DNA of 57,181 bases from Janibacter anophelis NBRC 107843. Lineage in GTDB: Bacteria > Actinomycetota > Actinomycetes > Actinomycetales > Dermatophilaceae. The first letter of the stretch is position 1, and every line of letters begins with the position of its first letter. Under the pieces are notes generated by a model. That model was not told the DNA's origin and did not search any database. It saw only the letters and a program-made list of their open reading frames with translations. The translations under genes were made by a program, and so were the position numbers. The DNA lies in NCBI RefSeq assembly GCF_001570945.1, contig NZ_BCSQ01000017.1, positions 1-57,181 of the forward strand, given 5' to 3'. Shown piece after piece: positions 10,801 through 16,856 of the stretch.

Positions 10801-10984
10801 GCGTCGCGCCCTCGAGCAGCGACTGCTCGACGACCTCTACGAGCGCGGGCGGGCGGTCAACGCGGCCGCCGTCGTCGAGCTCGACGACGTCATCGACCCC
10901 GTGGACACCCGGCGGTGGATCCTCACCGCCATGTCCACGCCGCCGGTCGGCGGTTCGACGACCCGCTACATCGACACCTGGTGA
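7808..10984 (+). CDS. Single-chain biotin-dependent acyl-CoA carboxylase (LCC-type)
   Basis: Multidomain carboxylase of 1058 aa. Order: biotin carboxylase at about 1-440 (ANRGEIAVRV, HPGYGFLSE, ATP-grasp KAAAGGGGRGM, FIEVNPRLQVEHPVTE); biotinyl carrier at about 460-530 with EAMKMEH and biotin-accepting Lys498; then an ACC-type carboxyltransferase from about 560 to the end, with glycine-rich CoA and biotin pockets. Fusing all three on one chain matches the long-chain acyl-CoA carboxylases described from actinobacteria and differs from the usual split AccA/AccB subunits. GTG start with AGGAG at 7797-7801; a longer in-frame extension lacks family similarity. Two in-frame GAA GGG GGC codon runs occur (8457, 9847). 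Substrate may be acetyl-, propionyl- or a longer acyl-CoA. Confidence 0.9.
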   Translation: MSGSVFVANRGEIAVRVVRAAREAGLDVVVAVTRAEADSLAARLATGVHELPGDGAAAYLDAAALVAGALEHGCTLLHPGYGFLSESPQLARACADAGVTFVGPDAELLELFGDKGSARAAAEQSGVPVLPATPVGVSAAQVADFAEQQRPAGVMIKAAAGGGGRGMRAVPAGTSVDEAWERARSEAERSFGSGDLFAELYVERARHVEVQVVADGEGGVAHLGERDCTLQRRFQKVVEVAPAPRLPDAVRADLHQAAVRLLTGRGYRGLATVEFLLDADDPTRWWFIEVNPRLQVEHPVTELVTGVDLVLTQLRLAAGETLADLGLAAPPTVTGTAIELRVAAERVGSTGEALPAHGVVTGLALPTGPGVRVDTHLVEGTRVDGSFDSLVAKVVTHSHGGLTGALGKARQALAECAVGGVETNLPLLRELLAHDDVAAWELTTQWFAGAGIAQAQHGTEGADGEVRAELAGTVVAVLVEEGQQVAAGTPLVVVEAMKMEHLVPAPVSGTVTSVRTRPGVTTAPDDLLVRLLPSSGQEDTGPVDDGPDLDAERADLTRLRERRDRRLDEARPQAVAKRHARGQHTARENIADLLDEDTFVEYGGLAVAAQRARRSEEELIASTPADGIVTGIGAVADTRCAVLAYDYTVLAGTQGYLNHKKTDRILEIAEQQRLPVVLFAEGGGGRPGDTDTTVASGLDVPTFATMGRLSGLVPSVGIAAGRCFAGNAALLGCCDVIIATRDSTIGMGGPAMIEGGGLGVFAPEEVGPIEVQGSNGVVDVVVDDEAEAVDVARRYLGYFSGSVDEWTAGDQRRLRHVVPENRVRAYDVRAAIDALADEGSVLELRSGFAPGVITALVRIEGRPMGLVANNPRHLGGAIDTPAADKLARFLQLCDAHGLPVVSLCDTPGFMVGPDHERTATVRHFARLFVIGAHLRVPMVTVVLRKAYGLGAQAMAGGSFHRPAATLAWPTGEVGGMGLEGAVRLGYRRELDAVEDPTERRALEQRLLDDLYERGRAVNAAAVVELDDVIDPVDTRRWILTAMSTPPVGGSTTRYIDTW

Positions 10985-10998
10985 TGCAAGGAGCACAC

Positions 10999-12672
10999 AT
11001 GGACCTCACCGACCACCTCGCCGAGATCCGTCGACGTCAGGAGCGGGTGCGCCCTGCCGGGGTGCCCCGCGAGGTCGTGCACCCGCTCGGTGAGCTCACC
11101 GTGCCCGAGTACGTTGACGCATGGGCGCAGCGCCGGCCCGACCACGCCGCCGTGGTCCACGACGACGTCACGATCGACTACCGCGCACTGGCGGACCGGC
11201 ACGCCCGGTGGGCCGGATGGCTGCGGTCGAAGGGGGTGGCCCCCGGTGAGCGCGTCGGCGTCCACCTGGGCAACGTGCCCGAGTTCGTCATCGCCTTCCT
11301 CGGCACCCTGCGCGCCGGATGCGTGCACGTCCCGGTCAACCCGATGTTCCAGCACGCCGAGCTCGTCCACGAGCTCGACGACTCGGGAGCGAGCGTCGTC
11401 GTCACGAGCGCCGCGCTCGCCGAGCGGCTCTGCACCGCCGCGGCGCAGACGCAGGTGCGCACGGTCGTCGTCCTCGCAGGTGAGGGGGACCCCCTTCCGT
11501 CCGTCGAGGGCGTCGAGGTGGTGCGGTGGTCCGACACGGTGACCGCAGAGCCCCTCGCCGAGCCGGCCCGCGACCTCGACGCGCTCGCGGCGCTCAACTA
11601 CACCGGCGGGACGACCGGGCTGCCCAAGGGGTGCGAGCACACGCAGCGGCACATGGTCTACACGGCCGTGAGCGGGGCCGGGGCCAACGGCCTGGCGGGC
11701 GAGGAGATCGTCTCGCTGTGCTTCATCCCGGTCTTCTGGATCGCGGGGGAGGACCTGGGCATCCTCATCCCGCTCGTCATGGGCGGGACCACGGTCCTGC
11801 TCGAGCGCTGGGACGCCGCGGACGTCGTCGACCTCGTCGAGCGACACCGCGTCACGCTGACCGCTGCGACCGTCGAGAGCTATCTCGACATCCTTGCGCT
11901 GCCCGGCATCGAGGAGCGCGACCTGTCCTCCTTCACCGCGCCGATGGCGATGTCCTTCATCCGCAAGCTCACGCCCGAGGTGCGACGGCAGTGGTCGCAG
12001 GTCGTGGGGCCCGGGTCGATCCTGCGCGAGGGCTCGTACGGGATGACCGAGAGCCACACGGTCGACGTCGTCCCCTTCGGCCTGCACGAGGACGACCACG
12101 ACCTGCTGACCGAACCGGTCTTCTGCGGGCTGCCCGTGCCCGGGACGGACGTCGTGGTCGTCGACCCGGTGACCGGCGCGCCGATGGACTTCGGCGAGTC
12201 CGGCGAGATCCTCCTGCGCAGCCCGTCGATCATGACCGGCTACTGGCGCAACCCCGAGGCCAGTGCCGAGCAGCTGCGCGACGGATGGCTGCACACGGGG
12301 GACACCGGCTACCTCGACGAGGACGGCTGCCTGCACTACCTGGCCCGCAGCAAGGACATGATCAAGGTCAAGGGGATGAGCGTCTTCCCCACAGAGGTGG
12401 AGATGATCCTCTCCGGGCATCCCGAGGTTGCTTCTGTCGCAGTGGTGCCCGCCGAGGACGAGGAGACGGGCCAGCGGCCGGTCGCCTTCGTCGGCCTGCG
12501 TGCCGCCGACGTCTCCGCGGCCGAGCTCGAGGGCTGGGCGCGCGAGCAGATGGCCGGCTACAAGGTGCCGCTCGTCGAGGTCGTCACGGATTTCCCCATG
12601 ACCGACACGGGCAAGATCCGCAAGGCCGAGCTGCTCCCGCGGGCGCAGCAGGTCGCCGCCGCGCGCGGCTGA
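10999..12672 (+). CDS. AMP-binding acyl-CoA synthetase
   Basis: Second ANL-family acid:CoA ligase of the operon, 557 aa. The P-loop YTGGTTGLPKGC is near residue 201, SYGMTESH is the aromatic/adenine motif, WLHTGDTGYLDEDG carries the ribose-binding Asp, and Lys539 in TDTGKIRK is the adenylation lysine. AAGGAG at 10988-10993 favours the ATG at 10999 over the ATG at 10984 that overlaps the carboxylase stop. Having two ligases suggests either two related substrates or activation before and after partial degradation. It is the last gene before a GC-rich gap and the separately promoted transporter. Confidence 0.92.
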   Translation: MDLTDHLAEIRRRQERVRPAGVPREVVHPLGELTVPEYVDAWAQRRPDHAAVVHDDVTIDYRALADRHARWAGWLRSKGVAPGERVGVHLGNVPEFVIAFLGTLRAGCVHVPVNPMFQHAELVHELDDSGASVVVTSAALAERLCTAAAQTQVRTVVVLAGEGDPLPSVEGVEVVRWSDTVTAEPLAEPARDLDALAALNYTGGTTGLPKGCEHTQRHMVYTAVSGAGANGLAGEEIVSLCFIPVFWIAGEDLGILIPLVMGGTTVLLERWDAADVVDLVERHRVTLTAATVESYLDILALPGIEERDLSSFTAPMAMSFIRKLTPEVRRQWSQVVGPGSILREGSYGMTESHTVDVVPFGLHEDDHDLLTEPVFCGLPVPGTDVVVVDPVTGAPMDFGESGEILLRSPSIMTGYWRNPEASAEQLRDGWLHTGDTGYLDEDGCLHYLARSKDMIKVKGMSVFPTEVEMILSGHPEVASVAVVPAEDEETGQRPVAFVGLRAADVSAAELEGWAREQMAGYKVPLVEVVTDFPMTDTGKIRKAELLPRAQQVAAARG

Positions 12673-12784
12673 CACCCGGCCCGCCCGGGCGGCGTGCCCG
12701 GCGCCGGCGCCCGGCGCCGAACCGGCCGCGCGCGGGCCCATCCGCCCGCGTCACTCGTGACCGTCCAGTAAGCGCGGGTGACCC

Positions 12785-12813
12785 TTGACACAGACCTGAA
12801 TCACAGTTCAAAT
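12785..12813 (+). promoter_or_regulatory. Sigma-70-type promoter of the MFS transporter gene
   Basis: TTGACA (12785-12790) is a perfect -35 box; 17 bases later TCAAAT (12808-12813) matches four of six -10 positions. The -10 lies inside the first of two operator-like repeats, so a bound repressor would occlude polymerase. The predicted transcript starts near 12820, giving a very short leader before the ATG at 12848. Confidence 0.6.
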
Positions 12814-12837
12814 ACACCTGAATCATCCTTCAAGTAC
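12794..12837 (+). repeat. Two adjacent 22-bp operator-like repeats
   Basis: Copy 1 is 12794-12815 and copy 2 is 12816-12837, directly abutting. Each reads ACCTGAATCA, three variable bases, TTCAA, one variable base, TAC; they differ only at the three spacer bases and one later base. Each contains the dyad TGAA-N6-TTCA. The 22-bp spacing puts the dyads two helical turns apart on one face of the DNA, and copy 1 covers the -10 box. This is the layout of a cooperative repressor site; the regulator is not in the window. Confidence 0.7.
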
Positions 12838-12847
12838 AGGAGTTCAC

Positions 12848-14149
12848 ATGACCTCTCCGACAACGACGTCGGACCTCGTGCACGCCCGGGCGACCAAGAA
12901 GGCCTTCGTGCGCCTGGTCCCGCTGCTCATGGCCGCGTACTTCATGGCCTTCGTCGACCGCACCAATGTCGGTCTGGCCAAGACCTCGCTCGAGGTCGAC
13001 GCGGGCATCGACGCCGCGGCCTACGGCTTGGGCGCAGGTCTGTTCTTCATCACCTACGCCGTGCTCGAGGTGCCGAGCAACCTCATCCTCCACCGCGTCG
13101 GAGCCAAGGTCTGGATCAGCCGCATCGCGGTCACGTGGGGCCTGATCACGATGGCGATGATGTTCATCTCCAGCCCGACGGTCTTCTACATCCTGCGGCT
13201 GCTCCTGGGTGCCGCCGAGGCCGGCCTCTACCCGGGGATCATGTACCTCATCACGACCTGGTTCGCGCAGAAGGACCGCGCGACCGTCGTCGGACTGATC
13301 CTCACCGCCTCGTCGGTGGCCTTCATCGTCGCCAACCCCATCGGTGGCGCGCTGATGAAGATGGACGGCATCGCCGGACTGCACGGCTGGCAGTGGCTCT
13401 TCGTCCTCGAGGGCATCCCCACGGTCCTGCTCGGCATCTACATCTTCTTCGCCCTGCCCAACTCGCCGGCCACGGCGAGCTGGCTCGAGCCGGAGGAGAC
13501 CCGCCCGGGCGCGATCATCCGCAACGCGATGTCCAAGCCCTTCCTGCTGACGATCGCCGCGATCTACTTCATGAACCAGATCGCGACCTACGGCGTCGTC
13601 TTCTTCGTCCCGTCGATCGTCGAGGCGATGAACGTGACCGACAGCTTCATGATCGGCCTGATCTCCGGTGTCGTCGGGATCGGTGCGGTCATCGGTGTGC
13701 TCGTCATCCCACGGATCCTCAAGCGCTCGCCCGGCTCCGAGGTGCGCCTCATCGGCATCACCACCGCCGCCGCGATCGTCTTCGCCCTGGCCTTCATCTC
13801 GGTGGGCCACCCGGTGGCCAAGATGATCATCCTCAGCGCGACGATGCTCTTCATCGTCGGCGTCCAACCGCTCTACTGGTCGGTGCTCATGGCCCGCCTC
13901 GGCGGGGTCGCCGCGGCGGCCGGACTGGCCTTCGTCAACACCATCGGGCTCACGGGTGCCTTCGTCGGCCCGTACGGCTTCGGGCTGGCGGAGACGGCGA
14001 CCGGCTCGCCGTCCTCGGGCCTGTGGGTCCTCGTCGCCGCGACCGCCATCGGCCTGCTGTGCGTGCCGCTGCTCGGCGTCCTGCTCGCCCGGCACGACCG
14101 CACCGCCTCCGCGAAGGAGCCGGACGAGGCGGTCCCGGTCGCCCTCTGA
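12848..14149 (+). CDS. MFS transporter, anion:cation symporter (ACS) type
   Basis: Major facilitator of 433 aa with about 12 hydrophobic helices. The N-terminal segment ends FVDRTNVGLA, the signature after TM1 in ACS-family permeases (phthalate, hexuronate, tartrate and related carboxylate importers), and a LPNSPATASWL loop follows TM6. AGGAG at 12838-12842 precedes the ATG. It lies after the acyl-CoA operon with its own promoter and double operator, so it probably imports the acid that the two ligases activate. Substrate assignment is inference. The preceding 12673-12784 stretch is very GC-rich with CCGG/GGCC palindromes and no gene. Confidence 0.9.
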   Translation: MTSPTTTSDLVHARATKKAFVRLVPLLMAAYFMAFVDRTNVGLAKTSLEVDAGIDAAAYGLGAGLFFITYAVLEVPSNLILHRVGAKVWISRIAVTWGLITMAMMFISSPTVFYILRLLLGAAEAGLYPGIMYLITTWFAQKDRATVVGLILTASSVAFIVANPIGGALMKMDGIAGLHGWQWLFVLEGIPTVLLGIYIFFALPNSPATASWLEPEETRPGAIIRNAMSKPFLLTIAAIYFMNQIATYGVVFFVPSIVEAMNVTDSFMIGLISGVVGIGAVIGVLVIPRILKRSPGSEVRLIGITTAAAIVFALAFISVGHPVAKMIILSATMLFIVGVQPLYWSVLMARLGGVAAAAGLAFVNTIGLTGAFVGPYGFGLAETATGSPSSGLWVLVAATAIGLLCVPLLGVLLARHDRTASAKEPDEAVPVAL

Positions 14150-14162
14150 CCCGTGGACGACG

Positions 14163-14201
14163 GAGCCGGCCGTGACGACGCGTGGTCGTCACAGCCGGCT
14201 C
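14163..14201. terminator. Hairpin terminator, convergent MFS/yajQ
   Basis: The arms GAGCCGGC (14163-14170) and GCCGGCTC (14194-14201) enclose GTGACGAC and GTCGTCAC, giving a long, nearly perfect stem just after the MFS stop. No T-run follows, as is usual in high-GC actinobacteria. It lies between convergent genes and may serve both strands. Confidence 0.65.
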
Positions 14202-14220
14202 TGCCGTGCCCGAGGAGGAC

Positions 14221-14245
14221 GAAGGGGGGCGCGTCGCCCCCTTCG
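14221..14245. terminator. Hairpin terminator of yajQ (CGAAGGGGG type)
   Basis: GAAGGGGGGCG and CGCCCCCTTC form a compact stem with a three-base loop, immediately adjacent to the yajQ stop codon. It is one of many terminators in this window built from the CGAAGGG/CCCTTCG arms. Confidence 0.7.
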
Positions 14246-14740
14246 TCAGCGGTAGTTGGTGAACTGCAGCGCGACGTCCAGGTCCTTGCCCTTGAGCAGG
14301 GCGATGACCTCCTGCAGCTCGTCGCGGGACTTGCCGGTGACGCGCAGCTCGTCGCCCTGGATCTGCGGCTTGATGCCCTTGGGGCCCTCGTCGCGGATGA
14401 TCTTGGAGATCTTCTTCGCGTTGTCCTGGTCGATGCCCTCCTTGGTCGGGCCCGAGAGGACGTACTCCTTGCCGGAGGCCTGTGGCTCCTTGTCGCCGAA
14501 GTCGATGTTCTTCAGCGAGACGCCGCGGCGCACGAGCTTGGACTCGAAGACGTCGAGGACGGCGAGCACGCGGTCGGCACTGTTGGCCTTGATGACGACG
14601 TTGTCGCCGCTCCACTCGATGGAGGCGCCGACACCCTTGAAGTCGTAGCGCTGCGAGACCTCCTTCGCCGCCTGGTTGAGGGCGTTGTCGACCTCCTGGC
14701 GGTCGACCTTGCTGACGATGTCGAAGCTGCTGGTGGCCAT
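14246..14740 (-). CDS. yajQ: YajQ family nucleotide-binding protein
   Basis: YajQ/DUF520 protein of 164 aa beginning [17 protein letters not shown] and ending [10 protein letters not shown], both family hallmarks. The fold is a double ferredoxin-like unit; in Xanthomonas a homologue binds cyclic-di-GMP, elsewhere the role is unclear. The frame is open for another 23 codons upstream, but that extension runs into the tRNA-Tyr promoter and is not conserved in style; AGGAG lies just upstream of the chosen ATG. Divergent from tRNA-Tyr, convergent with the MFS gene. Confidence 0.95.
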   Translation of the reverse strand: MATSSFDIVSKVDRQEVDNALNQAAKEVSQRYDFKGVGASIEWSGDNVVIKANSADRVLAVLDVFESKLVRRGVSLKNIDFGDKEPQASGKEYVLSGPTKEGIDQDNAKKISKIIRDEGPKGIKPQIQGDELRVTGKSRDELQEVIALLKGKDLDVALQFTNYR

Positions 14741-14765
14741 GGTGTGCGCTCTCCTGGTGCCGGAA

Positions 14766-14796
14766 TTGCGTTGATGGGCGGTCGGCTTGCTATCCT
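14766..14796 (+). promoter_or_regulatory. Putative tRNA-Tyr promoter
   Basis: TTGCGT (14766-14771) and TATCCT (14791-14796) are 19 bases apart and place the start about seven bases before the mature tRNA. The -10 is a good match; the -35 is weaker and the spacer is long. Confidence 0.4.
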
Positions 14797-14809
14797 TCCA
14801 GACGCACAC

Positions 14810-14895
14810 GGCAGGTTGTCCGAGCGGCCAATGGAAACGGACTGTAAATCCGTCGGGTTATCCCTACGAAGGTTCGAATCCTTCACCTGCCACCA
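14810..14895 (+). tRNA. tRNA-Tyr (GTA)
   Basis: The acceptor arms GGCAGGT and ACCTGCC pair, discriminator A is followed by an encoded CCA (14893-14895), and the anticodon loop CTGTAAA presents GTA. A long variable arm around 14851-14867 makes it class II, as expected for bacterial tRNA-Tyr. The T loop is TTCGAAT. The three other tRNAs in the window lack an encoded CCA. Confidence 0.97.
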
Positions 14896-14903
14896 GCAGT
14901 GCA

Positions 14904-14937
14904 CGAAGGCCCTCGGGAGTGCTCCCGGGGGCCTTCG
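14904..14937 (+). terminator. Terminator after tRNA-Tyr
   Basis: CGAAGGCCCTCGGGAG and CTCCCGGGGGCCTTCG form a near-perfect long stem with a two-base loop, nine bases after the encoded CCA. It also faces the convergent CHRD-like gene and may act on both strands. Confidence 0.75.
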
Positions 14938-14971
14938 CCGTCTCCGGTGGCGTCACCGGAGGGTGCCGTGG

Positions 14972-15631
14972 TCAGTTGGCGATCCCTCCGCACAGCGCGG
15001 GCATGGTCGCGGAGAAGGGGATGCCGGAGCCGGGCACGAGCGGGGCCTCACCGGCGTCGGTGAGGCTGTAGGTGCCGTCACCGTCGACGTCGACGCCGTG
15101 CACGACCACCTGGACGGTGTCGGCATTGGCCAGCCCGGAGTCGTTGCGGAAGGTGCGGCTGTAGCTCAGGTGACCGGTCTCGTCCGCGACGGCGTAGCGA
15201 TCCAGCGCCAGTGCGCTCGAGGCGGTGGTGTCACCCGTCGTCGTCAGCGAGGTGAGGATGCCGCCGTAGAACGGTCCCCCCTCGGGCACGGACACGAAGC
15301 CGTCCCCGTCGGTGTCGGCGCCCGGCCCGGGGCACCCGTTGTCGGTCGCCGCCCCGTCGACGCCGTGCAGGTGCATGGCGTGGGGGAGGCCGGGAGCCAG
15401 CCCGTCAGCGGTGACCTGGACCCGGATCTTGCCGTTGGGCAGCGTCGTGATCCGGGTGGTGCCGCTCGCCGCGGCGTTGGGGACGCTCGAGGACTGGACG
15501 GCGGTCAGGGCGTAGGCGTAGCTGTCGACCCGGTCCGAGGGGTTGGTGTCGTGGGCGGCGAAGGCTGCGCCGGACGCTGCGAAGGTCGAGGCGGTGACGG
15601 CCGCGGCCGCGGTGACGAGACGGAACTTCAT
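14972..15631 (-). CDS. Secreted CHRD/SOD-like domain protein
   Basis: Exported protein of 219 aa. MKFRLVTAAAAVTASTFAAS with AAFAA after it is a Sec signal peptide, with cleavage probably near residue 28. The mature part contains GLAPGLPHAMHLHG, which resembles the His-rich strand of CHRD and Cu/Zn-superoxide-dismutase-like folds, and two Asp-rich calcium-loop-like motifs, DTDGDGF and DVDGDGTYS. No complete SOD metal set is visible, so enzymatic activity is not claimed. Open codons continue upstream of the chosen ATG, but the signal peptide fixes the start. It stands alone on the minus strand, divergent from tag. Confidence 0.75.
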   Translation of the reverse strand: MKFRLVTAAAAVTASTFAASGAAFAAHDTNPSDRVDSYAYALTAVQSSSVPNAAASGTTRITTLPNGKIRVQVTADGLAPGLPHAMHLHGVDGAATDNGCPGPGADTDGDGFVSVPEGGPFYGGILTSLTTTGDTTASSALALDRYAVADETGHLSYSRTFRNDSGLANADTVQVVVHGVDVDGDGTYSLTDAGEAPLVPGSGIPFSATMPALCGGIAN

Positions 15632-15736
15632 GGCGGACTCCCTTGTCGTCGGCCCGACGGCTCGGACCGTTGCTGGGAGTTCGTCGCGCGCGCCCGGTGC
15701 GGATGGGTCGTCGGTGCCGGGTGGCACGATGCCCGC

Positions 15737-16372
15737 ATGGACGTGGTGGTCGGAGAGGACGGGCTGGCGCGGCCGGCGTGGGCGGACGGGCGCGGCGCCC
15801 ACGGTGAGCTGCTGCGCAGCTACTACGACACCGAGTGGGGCATGCCCGTGCGCGACGAGCGCGGGCTCTTCGAGCGGCTGAGCCTCGAGGCCTTCCAGTC
15901 CGGGTTGTCGTGGGCGACGATCCTCGCCAAGCGCGAGGCCTTCCGTGCGGCCTTCGCCGGCTTCGACCCGGACGTCGTCGCGACCTATGGCGAAGGGGAG
16001 GTCGCCCGCCTCATGCAGGACGCGGGGATCGTGCGCAACCGCGCCAAGATCGAGGCGACGATCCGCAATGCCGGCGCGACGATCTCCCTTCGCGACGAAG
16101 GAGGTCTGCCGCAGCTCATCTGGTCGTACCGGCCGGACCGCACCCCGACGCCGCGGACGATGGCGGACGTCCCGACGACCTCGGACGAGTCGCGGGCCCT
16201 GGCCCGCGAGCTCAAGCGGCGCGGGTTCGCCTTCGTCGGACCGACGACCGCCTTCGCGCTCATGGAGGCGGTCGGCATGGTCGACACCCACCTGCTCGAC
16301 AGCCACCGACGCGGCTCGTCGGGTCTGTGGCGGGCGGACGGGATGCCGGTGGAGGATGGCCCACGTGAGTGA
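15737..16372 (+). CDS. tag: DNA-3-methyladenine glycosylase I
   Basis: Base-excision repair glycosylase of 211 aa that removes 3-methyladenine. SYYDTEWGMPV is the family's YHDxEWG motif, SLEAFQSGLSWATIL the helix-hairpin-helix region, and FVGPTTAFALMEAVGMVDTH the C-terminal conserved block. E. coli Tag binds zinc through Cys4, His17, His175 and Cys179; here the N-terminal Cys and the C-terminal Cys are absent (DSHRRG in place of the Cys cluster), so this is a zinc-less variant. The ATG at 15737 is the first plausible start. It overlaps the following thioesterase gene. Heptamers CGAAGGG and CCCTTCG impose GAA and CTT codons at 15990 and 16086. Confidence 0.93.
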   Translation: MDVVVGEDGLARPAWADGRGAHGELLRSYYDTEWGMPVRDERGLFERLSLEAFQSGLSWATILAKREAFRAAFAGFDPDVVATYGEGEVARLMQDAGIVRNRAKIEATIRNAGATISLRDEGGLPQLIWSYRPDRTPTPRTMADVPTTSDESRALARELKRRGFAFVGPTTAFALMEAVGMVDTHLLDSHRRGSSGLWRADGMPVEDGPRE

Positions 16373-16799
16373 GATCTTCGACCGCGCCCGCTACCCGCAC
16401 TGGGTGACCGTCCCGACGCGCTGGAGCGACAACGACCAGTTCGGCCACGTCAACAACGCCGTGCACTACTCGGTGATGGACACGACGATCAACAACTGGC
16501 TCAAGGCGCACGACTTCGACGTCGCGCAGGGTGGCGACACGATCAACCTCATCCCCGAGACCGGCTGCCGCTACCTCGCCGAGATCTCCTACCCGGACGC
16601 CTTCGAGGTCGGCCTGCGGGCGCTGTCGGTCGGCCGGTCGAGCGTGCGCTGGGAGTGCGCGCTCGTGCGGCAGAGCGACGGAGCGCTCGTCGCGCTCGCG
16701 ACCTCTGCACACGTCTTCGTCGATGCCGTCACCCGGCGCCCGACGGCCGTGCCCGACGCCCTCAGGCCATCTCTGGAGGAACTCGTCGCCGACGATTAA
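16365..16799 (+). CDS. Acyl-CoA thioesterase, hotdog fold (4HBT-like)
   Basis: Small hotdog thioesterase of 144 aa. RWSDNDQFGHVNNAVHYSVM is the conserved 4-hydroxybenzoyl-CoA thioesterase motif with the Asp and the helix-capping Asn-Asn; the mid-strand GCRYLAEISYPDAFEVG and the C-terminus are typical of YbgC-like proteins. GGAGG at 16351-16355 is nine bases from the GTG at 16365, which is therefore preferred over the in-frame ATG at 16356 directly abutting the ribosome binding site. Coupled to tag by overlap; substrate not predictable. Confidence 0.85.
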   Translation: MSEIFDRARYPHWVTVPTRWSDNDQFGHVNNAVHYSVMDTTINNWLKAHDFDVAQGGDTINLIPETGCRYLAEISYPDAFEVGLRALSVGRSSVRWECALVRQSDGALVALATSAHVFVDAVTRRPTAVPDALRPSLEELVADD

Positions 16800-16856
16800 G
16801 GCGTCGTTCACCCGGACGTCGCCGGGGTTGGCGGGCGCGCTGCCTAGGTTCCGGGC

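Noticed and set aside
7688-10996. Long open frame opposite the acyl-CoA carboxylase
   Set aside because: Antisense reading of a GC-rich coding gene; repetitive Gly/Arg/Val composition with no family motif.
16806-16823. PHO-box-like GTTCACC before the choice-of-anchor I gene
   Set aside because: Only one clear half (16806-16812); the second half, 11-12 bases later, is a poor match, so I do not claim PhoP control.
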